Shown here one piece after another: positions 46,337 to 55,227 of a DNA stretch of 64,000 nucleotides. Each line of letters starts with the position of its first letter. The first letter of the stretch is position 1. Both the position numbers and the translations under genes were made by a program. Under the pieces are notes generated by a model that saw only the letters and a program-made list of their open reading frames with translations, ran no database searches and was not told where the DNA came from. Source of the DNA: Alistipes sp. (lineage in GTDB: Bacteria > Bacteroidota > Bacteroidia > Bacteroidales > Rikenellaceae); the NCBI GenBank assembly GCA_017436185.1, contig JAFSDP010000006.1:1-64000 (forward strand), written 5' to 3'.

Positions 46337-48268
46337 ATGATTTCACTCGATAATTTGACCGTCTCGTATGGCGGTTGGACCCTCTTTGACGGCATCTCGT
46401 TTCTCATTAACCCCAAAGATCGCATCGGTCTGGTGGGGCGCAACGGTGCAGGCAAGACGACCCTGTTGCGCCTGATTATGGGCGAGCAGCAACCCACCTC
46501 GGGCGCCGTAACCATCGGGCAGGATTGCACGATTGGCTACCTGCCCCAGACGATGCGTGTGCACGACACCACGACGCTGGTCGAGGAGACGGGCAAGGCC
46601 TTTGACGAGGTGCTGCGCCTGGAGGCCGAGATTGAGCGTCTGACGGTGGAGGTGGGCGAGCGTACCGACTACGAGAGCGAGGGCTATGCCGACCTGCTGC
46701 ACCGCTTGAACGAGGCGCAGGATCGCTACACCATTCTGGGTGGCGATACCCGTGAGGCCGACATCGAGAAGACGCTGCTCGGTCTGGGTTTCAAGCGTTC
46801 GGACTTCGGTCGCCCGACGAGCGAGTTCTCGGGCGGTTGGCGAATGCGTATCGAGTTGGCCAAGTTGCTGTTGCGTCGTCCCTCGATTTTCTTGTTGGAC
46901 GAGCCGACAAACCACCTCGACATCGAGTCGATTCAGTGGTTGGAGGAGTACCTGAAAAACTACTCGGGTGCGGTGCTCTTGATTTCGCACGACCGCGCCT
47001 TCCTGGATAATGTGACGACCCGCACGGTTGAGCTGTCGCTGGGCAAGGTGACCGACTACAAGGTGCCCTACTCGAAATATGTCGAGTTGCGTCGTGAGCG
47101 TCGTGAGCAGCAGAAGGCGGCCTACGAGAACCAGCAGCGAATGATCGAGAAGACCGAGGAGTTCATCGAAAAGTTCCGCTACAAGCCCACCAAGTCGAAC
47201 CAGGTGCAGTCCCGCATCAAGCAGTTGGAGCGTCTGGAGCGTCTGGAGATCGAGGAGGAGGATTTGGCCCACCTCAACATCAAGTTCCCCCCTGCGCCCC
47301 GCTCGGGTCAGGTGGTGGCCGAGATCAAGGAGGCGGGTATGTCGTTTGGAGAGAAGCACGTCTTCTCGGGGGCCGACTTCATCATCGAGAAGGGCGACCG
47401 CATCGCCCTGGTGGGTCGCAATGGCGAGGGTAAGACCACGCTGGCTCGTATGCTCATCGGCCAACTGACCCCCACCGAAGGGTCGATTCGTCTGGGTGCC
47501 AACGTTAATATCGGCTACTATGCCCAGAATCAGGACGATTTGATGGACGGCGAATTTACCGTCTTCGACACGCTCGATCGGGTGGCGGTGGGCGACATTC
47601 GTACCCGTCTGCGTGATATTTTGGGTGCGTTCTTGTTCCGAGGTGAGGATATCGACAAGAAGGTCAAGGTGTTGTCGGGTGGCGAGCGTTCCCGCCTGGC
47701 GATGGCCCGTATGATGTTGGAGCCCCGCAACCTGCTGGTGTTGGACGAGCCGACAAACCATATGGATATGCGCTCGAAGGATATCCTGAAGGAGGCCATT
47801 ATGAAGTACGACGGCACGGTGGTCGTTGTCTCGCACGACCGTGAGTTTTTGGATGGAATGGTCGATAAGATCTACGAGTTCCGTGATGGCCGCGTACACG
47901 AATACCTGGGGGGCATCTACTACTTTTTGGAGAAGCGCAAGTTGGCCTCGTTGCAGGAGATTGAGCGTCGTGACCGCCCCGCTGTCGTGGCCGAGCAGCC
48001 GAAGAGTTCGAGTGGCAAGCTGAGCTACGAACAGAAGAAGGAGCAGGAGAAGTTGCTGCGTAAGTTGCGCAAGGCGGTCGAGCAGATCGAGGCCGAGTTG
48101 ATGGAGGTGGAACAGCAGATTGCCGCCTACGACGAGAAGTTTGCCACCGCCACGGAGTATGTCGAGGCCGACTATGCCGCCTACAACGCCCTCAAAGGAC
48201 GCTACGACCACCTGATGCACGAGTGGGAGAAGGCCTCCTACGAGGTGGAAATCACCGAAGAGAGTTAA
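46337..48268 (+). CDS. ABC-F family ATPase (Uup/EttA type)
   Basis: A 643-residue soluble protein with two ABC domains and no membrane segments. First domain: Walker A GRNGAGKTT (about 34-42), signature SGGW, Walker B IFLLDEPTNHLD. Linker with charged helix (YKPTKSNQVQSRIKQLERLE, about 280-299). Second domain: GRNGEGKTT, LSGGERSRLAMA, LLVLDEPTNHMD. A C-terminal coiled coil (about 560-640) is typical of Uup-like members. ABC-F proteins act on the ribosome in translation or antibiotic protection; which role applies is not visible. It is coupled to rpe by a 3-base gap. Confidence 0.95.
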   Translation: MISLDNLTVSYGGWTLFDGISFLINPKDRIGLVGRNGAGKTTLLRLIMGEQQPTSGAVTIGQDCTIGYLPQTMRVHDTTTLVEETGKAFDEVLRLEAEIERLTVEVGERTDYESEGYADLLHRLNEAQDRYTILGGDTREADIEKTLLGLGFKRSDFGRPTSEFSGGWRMRIELAKLLLRRPSIFLLDEPTNHLDIESIQWLEEYLKNYSGAVLLISHDRAFLDNVTTRTVELSLGKVTDYKVPYSKYVELRRERREQQKAAYENQQRMIEKTEEFIEKFRYKPTKSNQVQSRIKQLERLERLEIEEEDLAHLNIKFPPAPRSGQVVAEIKEAGMSFGEKHVFSGADFIIEKGDRIALVGRNGEGKTTLARMLIGQLTPTEGSIRLGANVNIGYYAQNQDDLMDGEFTVFDTLDRVAVGDIRTRLRDILGAFLFRGEDIDKKVKVLSGGERSRLAMARMMLEPRNLLVLDEPTNHMDMRSKDILKEAIMKYDGTVVVVSHDREFLDGMVDKIYEFRDGRVHEYLGGIYYFLEKRKLASLQEIERRDRPAVVAEQPKSSSGKLSYEQKKEQEKLLRKLRKAVEQIEAELMEVEQQIAAYDEKFATATEYVEADYAAYNALKGRYDHLMHEWEKASYEVEITEES

Positions 48269-48325
48269 GAATTTTCGGGGAGGGCTGCGCTACCTTATTT
48301 TGAATTTTGATTTTGCATTAAAAAT

Positions 48326-49054
48326 ATGGAAAACCTTATTTTTGGTATTCGTCCCGTGGCCGAGGCCATCGAAGCCGGACGTCAGTTCGAGAAGCTCTAC
48401 ATTCGCAAGGGTGCCGAGGGCCAGTTGATGATGGAGCTCAAGGACCTCATCGCACGCCATCGCCTGCGCTATCAGGAGGTGCCCGTCGAGAAGCTCAACC
48501 GCCTCACCCGTGGCAACCATCAGGGGGTAGTGGCTGTGGTGGCCGCCATCGCCTATGTCGAGTTGCAGGATATTCTGGACCGTGTTCCCGACGACGAAAC
48601 GCCCCTTATTGTCGCCTTTGACGGTGTGACCGATGTGCGTAACTTCGGTGCCATTGCCCGCTCGGCCGAGTGTGCAGGGGCGCACGGACTGATTGCTCCG
48701 CTCAAGAATGCCGCCCCCGTCAATGCCGAGGCTATCCGCTCGTCGGCAGGTGCCCTTACGACCATCCCCGTCACTCGTGTGGGTTCGGTGCGTATGACGC
48801 TCGCCTCGTTGCAGCAGCAGGGTTTCCAGATTGTGGCAGCCAGCGAGAAGAGCCGCAAGTTGCTCTACGATGCCGACTTCACGAAGCCTACCGTGTTGGT
48901 GATGGGTGCCGAGGATACGGGTATCTCGCCCGCCGTTCTGAAGCTCTGCGATGAGCAGCTGGCCATCCCGATGATTGGTCACATCGAGTCGCTCAACGTC
49001 TCGGCCGCCGCTGCCGTGATGCTCTTTGAGGTGGTACGCCAACGCATCCAATAA
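48326..49054 (+). CDS. rlmB: TrmH/SpoU-family rRNA 2'-O-methyltransferase (RlmB type)
   Basis: A 242-residue protein. The N-terminal L30e-like substrate-binding domain (about 1-75: ENLIFGIRPVAEAI, LTRGNHQGVVA) is followed by the SPOUT domain: FDGVTDVRNFGAIARSAE (motif 1), VLVMGAEDTGISP (motif 2) and IPMIGHIESLNVSAAAAVM (motif 3, knot). It methylates a guanosine ribose in 23S rRNA (G2251 in E. coli numbering, by family). An AT-rich stretch (48294-48325) resembling the ends of the interspersed repeats precedes the start. The next gene begins directly after its stop. Confidence 0.93.
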   Translation: MENLIFGIRPVAEAIEAGRQFEKLYIRKGAEGQLMMELKDLIARHRLRYQEVPVEKLNRLTRGNHQGVVAVVAAIAYVELQDILDRVPDDETPLIVAFDGVTDVRNFGAIARSAECAGAHGLIAPLKNAAPVNAEAIRSSAGALTTIPVTRVGSVRMTLASLQQQGFQIVAASEKSRKLLYDADFTKPTVLVMGAEDTGISPAVLKLCDEQLAIPMIGHIESLNVSAAAAVMLFEVVRQRIQ

Positions 49055-49055
49055 G

Positions 49056-49586
49056 TTGGAGGAGCTGACCATCCGTTCCTCCCGCCGAGCCCGCCGCATC
49101 ATCCTTACGGTGAAACCTTCGGGCGAAGTGGTGCTGACCCATCCCGTGGGGGTGAGCCGTGAACGTGCGTTGCGCTTCTTCGAGGAGCGCCGTTCGTGGG
49201 TCGAGGCGGCACAAGGGCGTATGGCGGCCCGCCGTGCCGAACATCCCACCGAGGAGGTCGATGTCGAGGCCCTGCGTCGTGCGGCCAAGGCGGATCTGCC
49301 CGCACGGTTGGAGCGGTTGTCCCGCCTCACGGGGCTGAAGTATCAGGGGGTGACGATTCGTGCCGCCCGCACCAAGTGGGGGAGTTGCACAAGTCGAAAT
49401 ACCATTTCGCTGAGCCTCTACCTGATGCGTCTGCCCGAACATTTGCGTGATTTTGTCCTCCTGCACGAACTTTGTCACACGGTGCACCACAACCATTCGC
49501 CCCGTTTCTATGCCCTTTTAGACCAATTTTGTGGTGGACGTGAGCGAGAACTCAGGCGTGAATTGCGTCGCCATTCGGTGTTATAA
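49056..49586 (+). CDS. YgjP/SprT-like metallopeptidase domain protein (DUF45)
   Basis: A 176-residue protein. It has ARTKWGSCTSRNTISLSL and the zinc motif HELCH in VLLHELCHTVHHNHSPRFY, the hallmark of YgjP-like DUF45 proteins with a gluzincin-like HExxH site and a third His downstream. No ATG exists near the N-terminus. TTG 49056, one base after the rlmB stop codon, is the most likely start (MEELTIRSS); a TTG 10 codons earlier would overlap rlmB. The function is unknown beyond probable metallopeptidase. Confidence 0.85.
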   Translation: MEELTIRSSRRARRIILTVKPSGEVVLTHPVGVSRERALRFFEERRSWVEAAQGRMAARRAEHPTEEVDVEALRRAAKADLPARLERLSRLTGLKYQGVTIRAARTKWGSCTSRNTISLSLYLMRLPEHLRDFVLLHELCHTVHHNHSPRFYALLDQFCGGRERELRRELRRHSVL

Positions 49587-49600
49587 TCGAAAAAAAGTTG

Positions 49601-49608
49601 TATCTTTG
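49601..49608 (+). promoter_or_regulatory. -7 box for fabD
   Basis: TATCTTTG, an exact match, 37 bases before ATG 49646. It lies inside the upstream frame extension, which supports the shorter start. Confidence 0.65.
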
Positions 49609-49645
49609 CGGCAGTTTTCAACCAAAAAAAAGGAAATTTAGTAAA

Positions 49646-50527
49646 ATGAAACAAGCTTTTGTCTATCCCGGTCAGGGTTCCCAGTACGTAGGTATGGGAA
49701 AAGACCTCTACGATACCAATGCCGAGGTGCGTGCCCTGATGGAGCGTGCCAACGAGGTGTTGGGCTTCCGCATTACCGATTTGATGTTTGACGGTACGGC
49801 CGACGATTTGAAGCGTACCGATGTCACCCAGCCCGCCGTCTTCCTCCACTCGGTGGCGATGGCGCAGGCTACCTCGGCCACACCCGAGGCGGTGGCAGGG
49901 CACTCGTTGGGCGAGTTCTCGGCCCTTGTGGTGGCCGGTGCCCTCTCGTTTGACGAGGGGTTGAAGTTGGTGCAGAAGCGTGCCCGTGCGATGCAGGCCT
50001 GCTGCGAGTCGGTGCCGGGTACGATGGCCGCCATCATTGCCTTGGACGATGCCGTCGTGGAGCAGATTTGCGCCTCGGTTGAGGGGGTTGTCGTGGCTGC
50101 CAACTACAACTGCCCGGGTCAGCTGGTCATTTCGGGCGAGAAGTCGGCCGTGGAGGAGGCTTGTGCCAAGTGCAAAGAGGCGGGTGCCCGCCGTGCGTTG
50201 GTGCTGCCTGTGGGTGGTGCTTTCCACTCGCCCCTGATGGAGCCTGCCCGTGAAGAGTTGGCCAAGGCCATTTCGGAGGCAACCTTCACTACGCCCCGCT
50301 GTCCCATCTACCAGAATGTCGATGCAAAACCCCACACCGACCCCGAGGAGATCAAGCAAAACCTCATCGCCCAGCTCACCGCTCCGGTGCGTTGGACGCA
50401 GATTGTACGCCAAATGTTGGCAGACGGCTTCGATTCTTTTACCGAGCAGGGCCCCGGCAGTGTGCTTCAGGGGATGATTCGCAAGGTTTCGACCGAGGTC
50501 GAGGTGCGTAGCGAGAGTGGTTTGTAA
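49646..50527 (+). CDS. fabD: Malonyl-CoA:ACP transacylase
   Basis: A 293-residue enzyme that loads malonyl groups onto acyl carrier protein for fatty-acid synthesis. Signatures: FVYPGQGSQYVGMGKDLY at the start, the nucleophile serine in VAGHSLGEFSAL (about residues 82-93), the NYNCPGQLVISG segment, the catalytic His in VGGAFHSPLM and FTEQGPGSVLQGMI. ATG 49646 is chosen because homology starts there and the -7 box lies upstream. It is a monocistronic unit with its own terminator. Confidence 0.97.
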   Translation: MKQAFVYPGQGSQYVGMGKDLYDTNAEVRALMERANEVLGFRITDLMFDGTADDLKRTDVTQPAVFLHSVAMAQATSATPEAVAGHSLGEFSALVVAGALSFDEGLKLVQKRARAMQACCESVPGTMAAIIALDDAVVEQICASVEGVVVAANYNCPGQLVISGEKSAVEEACAKCKEAGARRALVLPVGGAFHSPLMEPAREELAKAISEATFTTPRCPIYQNVDAKPHTDPEEIKQNLIAQLTAPVRWTQIVRQMLADGFDSFTEQGPGSVLQGMIRKVSTEVEVRSESGL

Positions 50528-50555
50528 CAAATTGACACATCTTTTTATGAATATG

Positions 50556-50587
50556 AAAACCTGCTGATTTTCAGCGGGTTTTTCTTT
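50556..50587 (+). terminator. Terminator of fabD
   Basis: aaaacctgctga / tcagcgggtttt stem (one wobble, 50556-50567 with 50571-50582), 3-base loop, followed by TTCTTTTTG. Confidence 0.8.
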
Positions 50588-50661
50588 TTGGTGACGGATA
50601 GGGTAGTGACGATGAAATTAAAAAAATTAAAATAATTATTGCATTTTTTAATTATAGTAGT

Positions 50662-50669
50662 TATATTTG
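50662..50669 (+). promoter_or_regulatory. -7 box for the ROK gene
   Basis: TATATTTG, an exact match, about 30 bases before ATG 50700, in a very AT-rich gap. Confidence 0.6.
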
Positions 50670-50699
50670 TGAGGTTAGTTATTCATTTAAGTGGCAAAT

Positions 50700-51929
50700 A
50701 TGACCTCTCTTACTGAATTTTTCGTCAAACACGAAGACGAAACATTGAAGGGTGTAACCCATAAGAACAGCATTATTAAACGTAATATCATCGCCCATAT
50801 GGCGGTCAATGGCGAGTGTACCCTCTCCGAACTGACGAAGGAGTTGCATATCTCGGTGCCGACCATCACCAAGCTCGTTCAGGAGCTGGTCGAGGAGAAC
50901 ATCGTGATGGATTTGGGCAAGGTCGAGACCCCGGGCGGTCGCCGTCCCAACATCTTCGGCCTGGCCAGCTCGGCCATCTACTTCGCCGGAGTCTATGTGG
51001 GTCGCGACAATATGCGTTATGTGATTACCGACCTGCAAAACAACATCATCGTCGAGCATTGCGACTCGGACTTCGAGTTGCAGGACCGCCCGCAGTGTTT
51101 CGAGCGCATCTGCACCAACATCGAGCATTTCATCTCGACGTGTGGCGTGGAGCGTGATAAAATCCTCGGTCTGGGCTTCTGCATCGTGGGCCGTGTCAAT
51201 CCCGAGATGGGCCGCAGCTACAAGTATTTCACCTCGTCGGAGCACTCCCTGAAGGAGATTTTGGAGGAGCGCATCGGCATCCACGTCTTAATCGAGAACG
51301 ACACCCGTTCACGCTGCTATGCCGAGTACACCTGCGGCAAGTCGAAGGACGAGAGCAACGTGCTGTACCTCCATATGGGTCGAGGTGTGGCTATCGGTAT
51401 GGTGATGGATGGCAAACTCTACTACGGTAAGAGCGGTTTTGCGGGCGAGTTCGGCCACATTCCCTTCTTCGACAACGAGATTATCTGCTCGTGCGGCAAG
51501 AAGGGGTGTTTGGAGACCGAGGTATCGGGTATCGCCATCGAGGAGAAGATGTGCCGTGAGATTGAGAAGGGGGTTAACACCATCCTGCGTGAGCAGTACG
51601 AGCGTCAGAAGTGGATTCACATCGACGACATCATTGCCGCTGCCAAGAACGACGACAACCTCTCGATCGAACTCATCGAGGAGGCGGGTGAGAAGGTGGG
51701 TAAGGCGGTAGCCTTCCTCATCAACACCTTCAACCCCGAGACGGTCATCGTGGGTGGTAACTTGGCGATGGCGGGCGACTACATTATGCTGCCCCTGAAG
51801 TCGGCCACGAACAAATACTCGCTCAACCTGGTCTATAAAGATACCAAGTTCCGCCTTTCGAAGATGTCTGAGGATGCCGGAGCGTGGGGCGTGGCGATGC
51901 TTATCCGCAACAAAATCATCGGTTTGTAG
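50700..51929 (+). CDS. ROK-family transcriptional regulator (NagC/Mlc-like)
   Basis: A 409-residue protein. The N-terminal winged helix-turn-helix (about 20-80: CTLSELTKELHISVPTITKLVQ, PGGRRPNIFGL) precedes the two-lobed ROK sugar-kinase fold with ILGLGFCIVGRVNP, GKSGFAGEFGHIPF and the zinc motif CSCGKKGCLET (about 266-276), then ETVIVGGNLA. ROK repressors respond to sugars or sugar phosphates. ATG 50700 is preferred to the GTG three codons earlier. The GNAT gene start overlaps its stop codon by one base. The regulated sugar is not evident. Confidence 0.93.
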   Translation: MTSLTEFFVKHEDETLKGVTHKNSIIKRNIIAHMAVNGECTLSELTKELHISVPTITKLVQELVEENIVMDLGKVETPGGRRPNIFGLASSAIYFAGVYVGRDNMRYVITDLQNNIIVEHCDSDFELQDRPQCFERICTNIEHFISTCGVERDKILGLGFCIVGRVNPEMGRSYKYFTSSEHSLKEILEERIGIHVLIENDTRSRCYAEYTCGKSKDESNVLYLHMGRGVAIGMVMDGKLYYGKSGFAGEFGHIPFFDNEIICSCGKKGCLETEVSGIAIEEKMCREIEKGVNTILREQYERQKWIHIDDIIAAAKNDDNLSIELIEEAGEKVGKAVAFLINTFNPETVIVGGNLAMAGDYIMLPLKSATNKYSLNLVYKDTKFRLSKMSEDAGAWGVAMLIRNKIIGL

Positions 51930-52447
51930 TGAATATCCGGGGCGCAAAGGTAACCCTTCGGGCTGTTGAACCGAGGGATGTCGAGTTGATGTATCGTTGG
52001 GAGAACGACCCTGAAGTGTGGGCCGTGAGCGGTACGTTGGCCCCCTTCTCGGCCCATCAGTTGATGCGCTTCGTCGAGGAGCAACAGTACGACCTTCACG
52101 AGAGTCGCCAGATGCGTCTCATCATCGAGACCTCGGCGGGCGAGGCGGTTGGTGCACTGGACCTCTTCGAGTTGGATTTGCTGCATCGCCGTGCCGGTGT
52201 GGGGGTCTTGATTTATGCCCCCGAGGAGCGTCGGCAGGGCTATGCGTCGGATGCCGTCGAGACCTTTGCCCGCTATGGCCGTGAGGTGCTTGGATTGCAC
52301 CAACTGTGGTGCAACGTGGGGGCTGACAATGCGGCGAGCCGAGCCCTGTTTGCCCGTTGCGGCTTCTCGGAGACGGGCCGCAAACACGATTGGCTCTGGC
52401 GCCCCGACGGCTGGCACGACGAACTCCTACTGCAACGCATTTTATGA
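51929..52447 (+). CDS. GNAT acetyltransferase, RimJ/RimL/SpeG-like
   Basis: A 172-residue GNAT protein: VTLRAVEPRDVELMYRWEND at the start, GVGVLIYAPEERRQGYASDAV (acetyl-CoA loop, written in part), and LWCNVGADNAASRALFARCGF near the end. The probable start is GTG 51929, whose G is also the last base of the ROK stop codon, so the two genes are tightly coupled. Substrate unknown; the family acetylates N-terminal amines or polyamines. Confidence 0.88.
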   Translation: MNIRGAKVTLRAVEPRDVELMYRWENDPEVWAVSGTLAPFSAHQLMRFVEEQQYDLHESRQMRLIIETSAGEAVGALDLFELDLLHRRAGVGVLIYAPEERRQGYASDAVETFARYGREVLGLHQLWCNVGADNAASRALFARCGFSETGRKHDWLWRPDGWHDELLLQRIL

Positions 52448-52450
52448 CAC

Positions 52451-52488
52451 AAAAAAGGGAGTGGTCGAAAGACCACTCCCTTTTTCTT
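52451..52488. terminator. Bidirectional terminator between GNAT and phosphotransacylase genes
   Basis: A perfect 16-bp stem (52451-52466 with 52471-52486 counting the A/T ends) with a GAAA tetraloop (52467-52470) is flanked by A-run and T-run, so it can end transcription from both convergent genes. Confidence 0.92.
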
Positions 52489-52504
52489 TGGTGTCCGGTG
52501 AGGC

Positions 52505-53416
52505 TTATTTGCAAGCCAGGCAGGCCAGGGCAATCGAGTAGAGCTTGCTCTGGCTGCTGTCGCCACGCGAAGTGAGCACGCAAGGCTTCTTGGCACCTAC
52601 CAGCATAGCGGCGATCTCACCGTGGCAGAGGTGCGATGCGGCCTTGAAGAATACGTTACCCGACTCCAGGTTGGGGAAGAGCAGACAGTCGGGATCACCG
52701 GCAAACGGAGCGCCCTTCACCTTCTTGTGCTCGGCAACCTCCTTGAACAGCGCTACGTCGAGCGACAGCGGACCATCCACCATCACGTTGCCCAGCTGAC
52801 CACGGTCGGCCATCTTCGACAACAGTGCACCCTCAACGGCCGAAGGAATGTTGGGGTTGAGCGTCTCGGCGGGGGCGATGCAGGCAATCTTCGGGGTCTT
52901 GATACCCAGCGAGTTGGCCGTCTGTGCCAGGTAGCCGATCATCTGCATCTTCTGCTTCATATCGGGCAGCGGAATGATGGCGATATCCGAAACAATCAGC
53001 AGCTTGGGATATACGGGCATCTCAATCACCGAAACGTGGCTCAACACAGCCTTCGGGGGGAACAGGCCGGCCTCCTTGTTCAGGATGCCGCGCATATACT
53101 TCTCGGTCGTCACCAGACCCTTCATCAGCACGTCGGCCTCACCCGAAGCAACTGCCTGAACAGCCTGTGCTACGCACTTTACATCGACCTTCTCATCGAC
53201 GATCGTGAAGACCGAAACGTCGATACCGTGCTCGGCGCATACCTGCTCGATAACAGCCTTGTCACCATAGAGGATAGGATCTACCAGACCCTCCTTGTAA
53301 GCGGCATAAACAGCCTCCAGCGTGTGCGAATCCTGACCATAGGCTACGGCCATCTTCTTGCGGCCCTTTGCTCTTGCCTCAACAACAATGTCGGCAAGCT
53401 TCTTAATCTCTCCCAT
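52505..53416 (-). CDS. Phosphate acetyl/butyryltransferase (Ptb-type)
   Basis: A 303-residue enzyme of the phosphate acetyl/butaryl transferase family. Visible segments: VAYGQDSHTLEAVYAAYKEG, GEADVLMKGLVTTEKYMRGIL, LSHVSVIEMP, ALLSKMADRGQLGNVMVDGPL (in part) and FPNLESGNVFFKAA. Its length and sequence are closer to phosphate butyryltransferases than to classical Pta. It lies 33 bases downstream of ackA, so it probably makes acetyl-phosphate from acetyl-CoA, with AckA forming acetate and ATP. Use of butyryl-CoA or other acyl-CoA cannot be excluded. Confidence 0.9.
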   Translation of the reverse strand: MGEIKKLADIVVEARAKGRKKMAVAYGQDSHTLEAVYAAYKEGLVDPILYGDKAVIEQVCAEHGIDVSVFTIVDEKVDVKCVAQAVQAVASGEADVLMKGLVTTEKYMRGILNKEAGLFPPKAVLSHVSVIEMPVYPKLLIVSDIAIIPLPDMKQKMQMIGYLAQTANSLGIKTPKIACIAPAETLNPNIPSAVEGALLSKMADRGQLGNVMVDGPLSLDVALFKEVAEHKKVKGAPFAGDPDCLLFPNLESGNVFFKAASHLCHGEIAAMLVGAKKPCVLTSRGDSSQSKLYSIALACLACK

Positions 53417-53449
53417 TGTTAAATTGGTGTTTATAAGTTAGTTATTGTT

Positions 53450-54652
53450 TTACTTTACCAGGTTGTAGGTGTCGGTGGCAATCATCAGCTCCTCGTCGGT
53501 GGCAATCACGGCTACCTTGACCTTCGACTCATCGGCCGAGAGAATCTTATCCTCGCCGTGTACGCCCTCGTTCTTGGCGGGGTCGAACACTACGCCCATA
53601 AACTCCAGGCCCGAGCATACCCACTCGCGCATCTCGGTCGAGTTCTCGCCTACGCCGCCCGTGAAGACAATCAGATCCAGGCCGCCCATCTCGGCAGCAT
53701 ACTCACCGATGAACTTCTTTACACGGCCGTAGTACATATCACGGGCCAGGATGGCACGCTCGTTGCCGGCGTGGTAGGCGGCGTCGATGTCGCGCATATC
53801 GCTCGAGATGCCCGTCAGACCCTGCACGCCCGACTTCTTGTTCATCATGGCGTTCAGCTCGGCATAGCTCATACCCTCCTTCTCGCCGATGTAGGTGGCT
53901 GCGCTGGCATCTACCGAACCACAGCGGGTACCCATCACCAGACCATCCAGGGGCGAGAAGCCCATCGAGGTGTCAAACGACTTGCCGTTCAGCACCGCCG
54001 TAATCGAACCACCGTTACCGATGTGGCAGGTGACAATCTTCGAGTTCTCGAAATCCAGACCGGCCAACTTGGCACCCGTGCGGGCTACATACTTGTGGCT
54101 CGTGCCGTGGAAACCATACTTACGCACACGATACTTCTCGTAATACTCGTAGGGGAGGGCATACATATAGTTCGTGGCGGGAATCGTCTGGTGGAACGAG
54201 GTGTCGAATACGGTTACCTGCGGAAGACCCGGCAGTACGGTCTCGATGGCCTCGATACCCTGCAACGAGGCGGGGTTGTGCAGCGGGGCGATCACGCAGA
54301 GCGACTCGATCTTCTGCTTCACATCCTCCGTGACGATGCAGCTGGCGGGGAAGAACTCGCCACCGTGAGCTACACGGTGACCTACGGCCTTGATCTCATC
54401 GAGCGACGAGATTACGCCGTGCTCGGGGTTGGTCAGCGCCTCCATCACCAGGCTGATACCCACCGTGTGGTTGGGAATGGGCTGCTGGATGTGGAAGTTC
54501 TCCTTACCGACGGGCTTGTGCGTCAGGTCGCCTTCGGCGAGGCCGATGCGCTCGACCAGACCTTTGGCGAGCAGCTTGCTCGAGCTCTCCTGCATATCAA
54601 TCACTTGATACTTAATCGACGAAGAGCCGCAATTCAATACAAGAATAACCAT
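53450..54652 (-). CDS. ackA: Acetate kinase
   Basis: A 400-residue ASKHA-fold kinase that makes ATP and acetate from acetyl-phosphate. Family motifs: VLVLNCGSSSIKYQ-like ILVLNCGSSSIKYQVID at the N-terminus, VGHRVAHGGEFF, VFDTSFHQTIP, RKYGFHGTSHKYV (about 175-187), CHIGNGGSITAV, GLVMGTRCGSVD and FTGGVGENS. Normal length, all motifs intact. It is upstream of the phosphotransacylase in one operon; upstream lies repeat copy 4. Confidence 0.98.
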   Translation of the reverse strand: MVILVLNCGSSSIKYQVIDMQESSSKLLAKGLVERIGLAEGDLTHKPVGKENFHIQQPIPNHTVGISLVMEALTNPEHGVISSLDEIKAVGHRVAHGGEFFPASCIVTEDVKQKIESLCVIAPLHNPASLQGIEAIETVLPGLPQVTVFDTSFHQTIPATNYMYALPYEYYEKYRVRKYGFHGTSHKYVARTGAKLAGLDFENSKIVTCHIGNGGSITAVLNGKSFDTSMGFSPLDGLVMGTRCGSVDASAATYIGEKEGMSYAELNAMMNKKSGVQGLTGISSDMRDIDAAYHAGNERAILARDMYYGRVKKFIGEYAAEMGGLDLIVFTGGVGENSTEMREWVCSGLEFMGVVFDPAKNEGVHGEDKILSADESKVKVAVIATDEELMIATDTYNLVK

Positions 54653-54713
54653 AATTGTGCTGTTTATTTTTTAAGATTTTATTAAGTTTTTTCGTTTGTG
54701 CAGTTTTATCCCT

Positions 54714-54721
54714 TAAAGGTA
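54714..54721 (-). promoter_or_regulatory. -7-like box for ackA
   Basis: The minus strand reads TACCTTTA, one base off TAnnTTTG, about 60 bases before ATG 54652. Confidence 0.45.
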
Positions 54722-54748
54722 GGCAAAATTTTGCGAACCACCAAAATT

Positions 54749-55135
54749 AAATTCAAAATTCAAAATGTAGAATTAAAAATGGTGCAGGGAGAGTGTCGAT
54801 AAGGTCACTATAGGTCTTTTAAGGTCGCTATAGGTCTTTTAAGGTCATTATAGGTCGCTATGGGGATTAGGTAAGCTCCTTATAACGACCCATAGGCCTT
54901 ATAGGTCCCATAGGTCTTTATGGGTTGGGTTACAAAAATGTAACCCGTGCAGCAAAGGTGATGAGAATAAGGAAATTAAAGAGTTTAGGGAGATTAAGGA
55001 TTTTAACGAAACAGTGCCTTCCTATAGTGACCTTAAAAGACCCATAGCGACTTATAGCGACCTACCTCAAAAAAATCGCAAAAAAGTTACTTTCCCGATG
55101 CAGTATTTCGCCTTTCGCTGCATTTATAGAGTAGA
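54749..55135 (+). repeat. Interspersed intergenic repeat, copy 4
   Basis: The most complete copy: AT-rich left end (54749-54774), three tandem AAGGTC(A/G)CTATAGGTCTTTT units (from 54800), CCTTATAACGACCCATAGG (54878), the palindrome GGGTTACAAAAATGTAACCC at 54927-54946 (A loop), GTGATGAGAATAAGGAAATT, AAAGAGTTTAGGGAG words, the reversed block GACCTTAAAAGACCCATAGCG (55029-55049), and the CGATGCAGTATTTCGC tail (55096-55111) shared with copy 2. It lies upstream of the second lipoprotein island. Confidence 0.85.
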
Positions 55136-55181
55136 GCCAAGAAAAAATGGCCCACAAAAACCATTGTTGTTCAACTTTTTT

Positions 55182-55189
55182 TAACTTTG
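55182..55189 (+). promoter_or_regulatory. -7 box for the second small lipoprotein gene
   Basis: TAACTTTG, an exact match, 38 bases before ATG 55228. It supports that start over the upstream in-frame ATG 55147. Confidence 0.65.
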
Positions 55190-55227
55190 TCATTAGCAAA
55201 ATAGCCCATTTACAAATTAAAATGATT

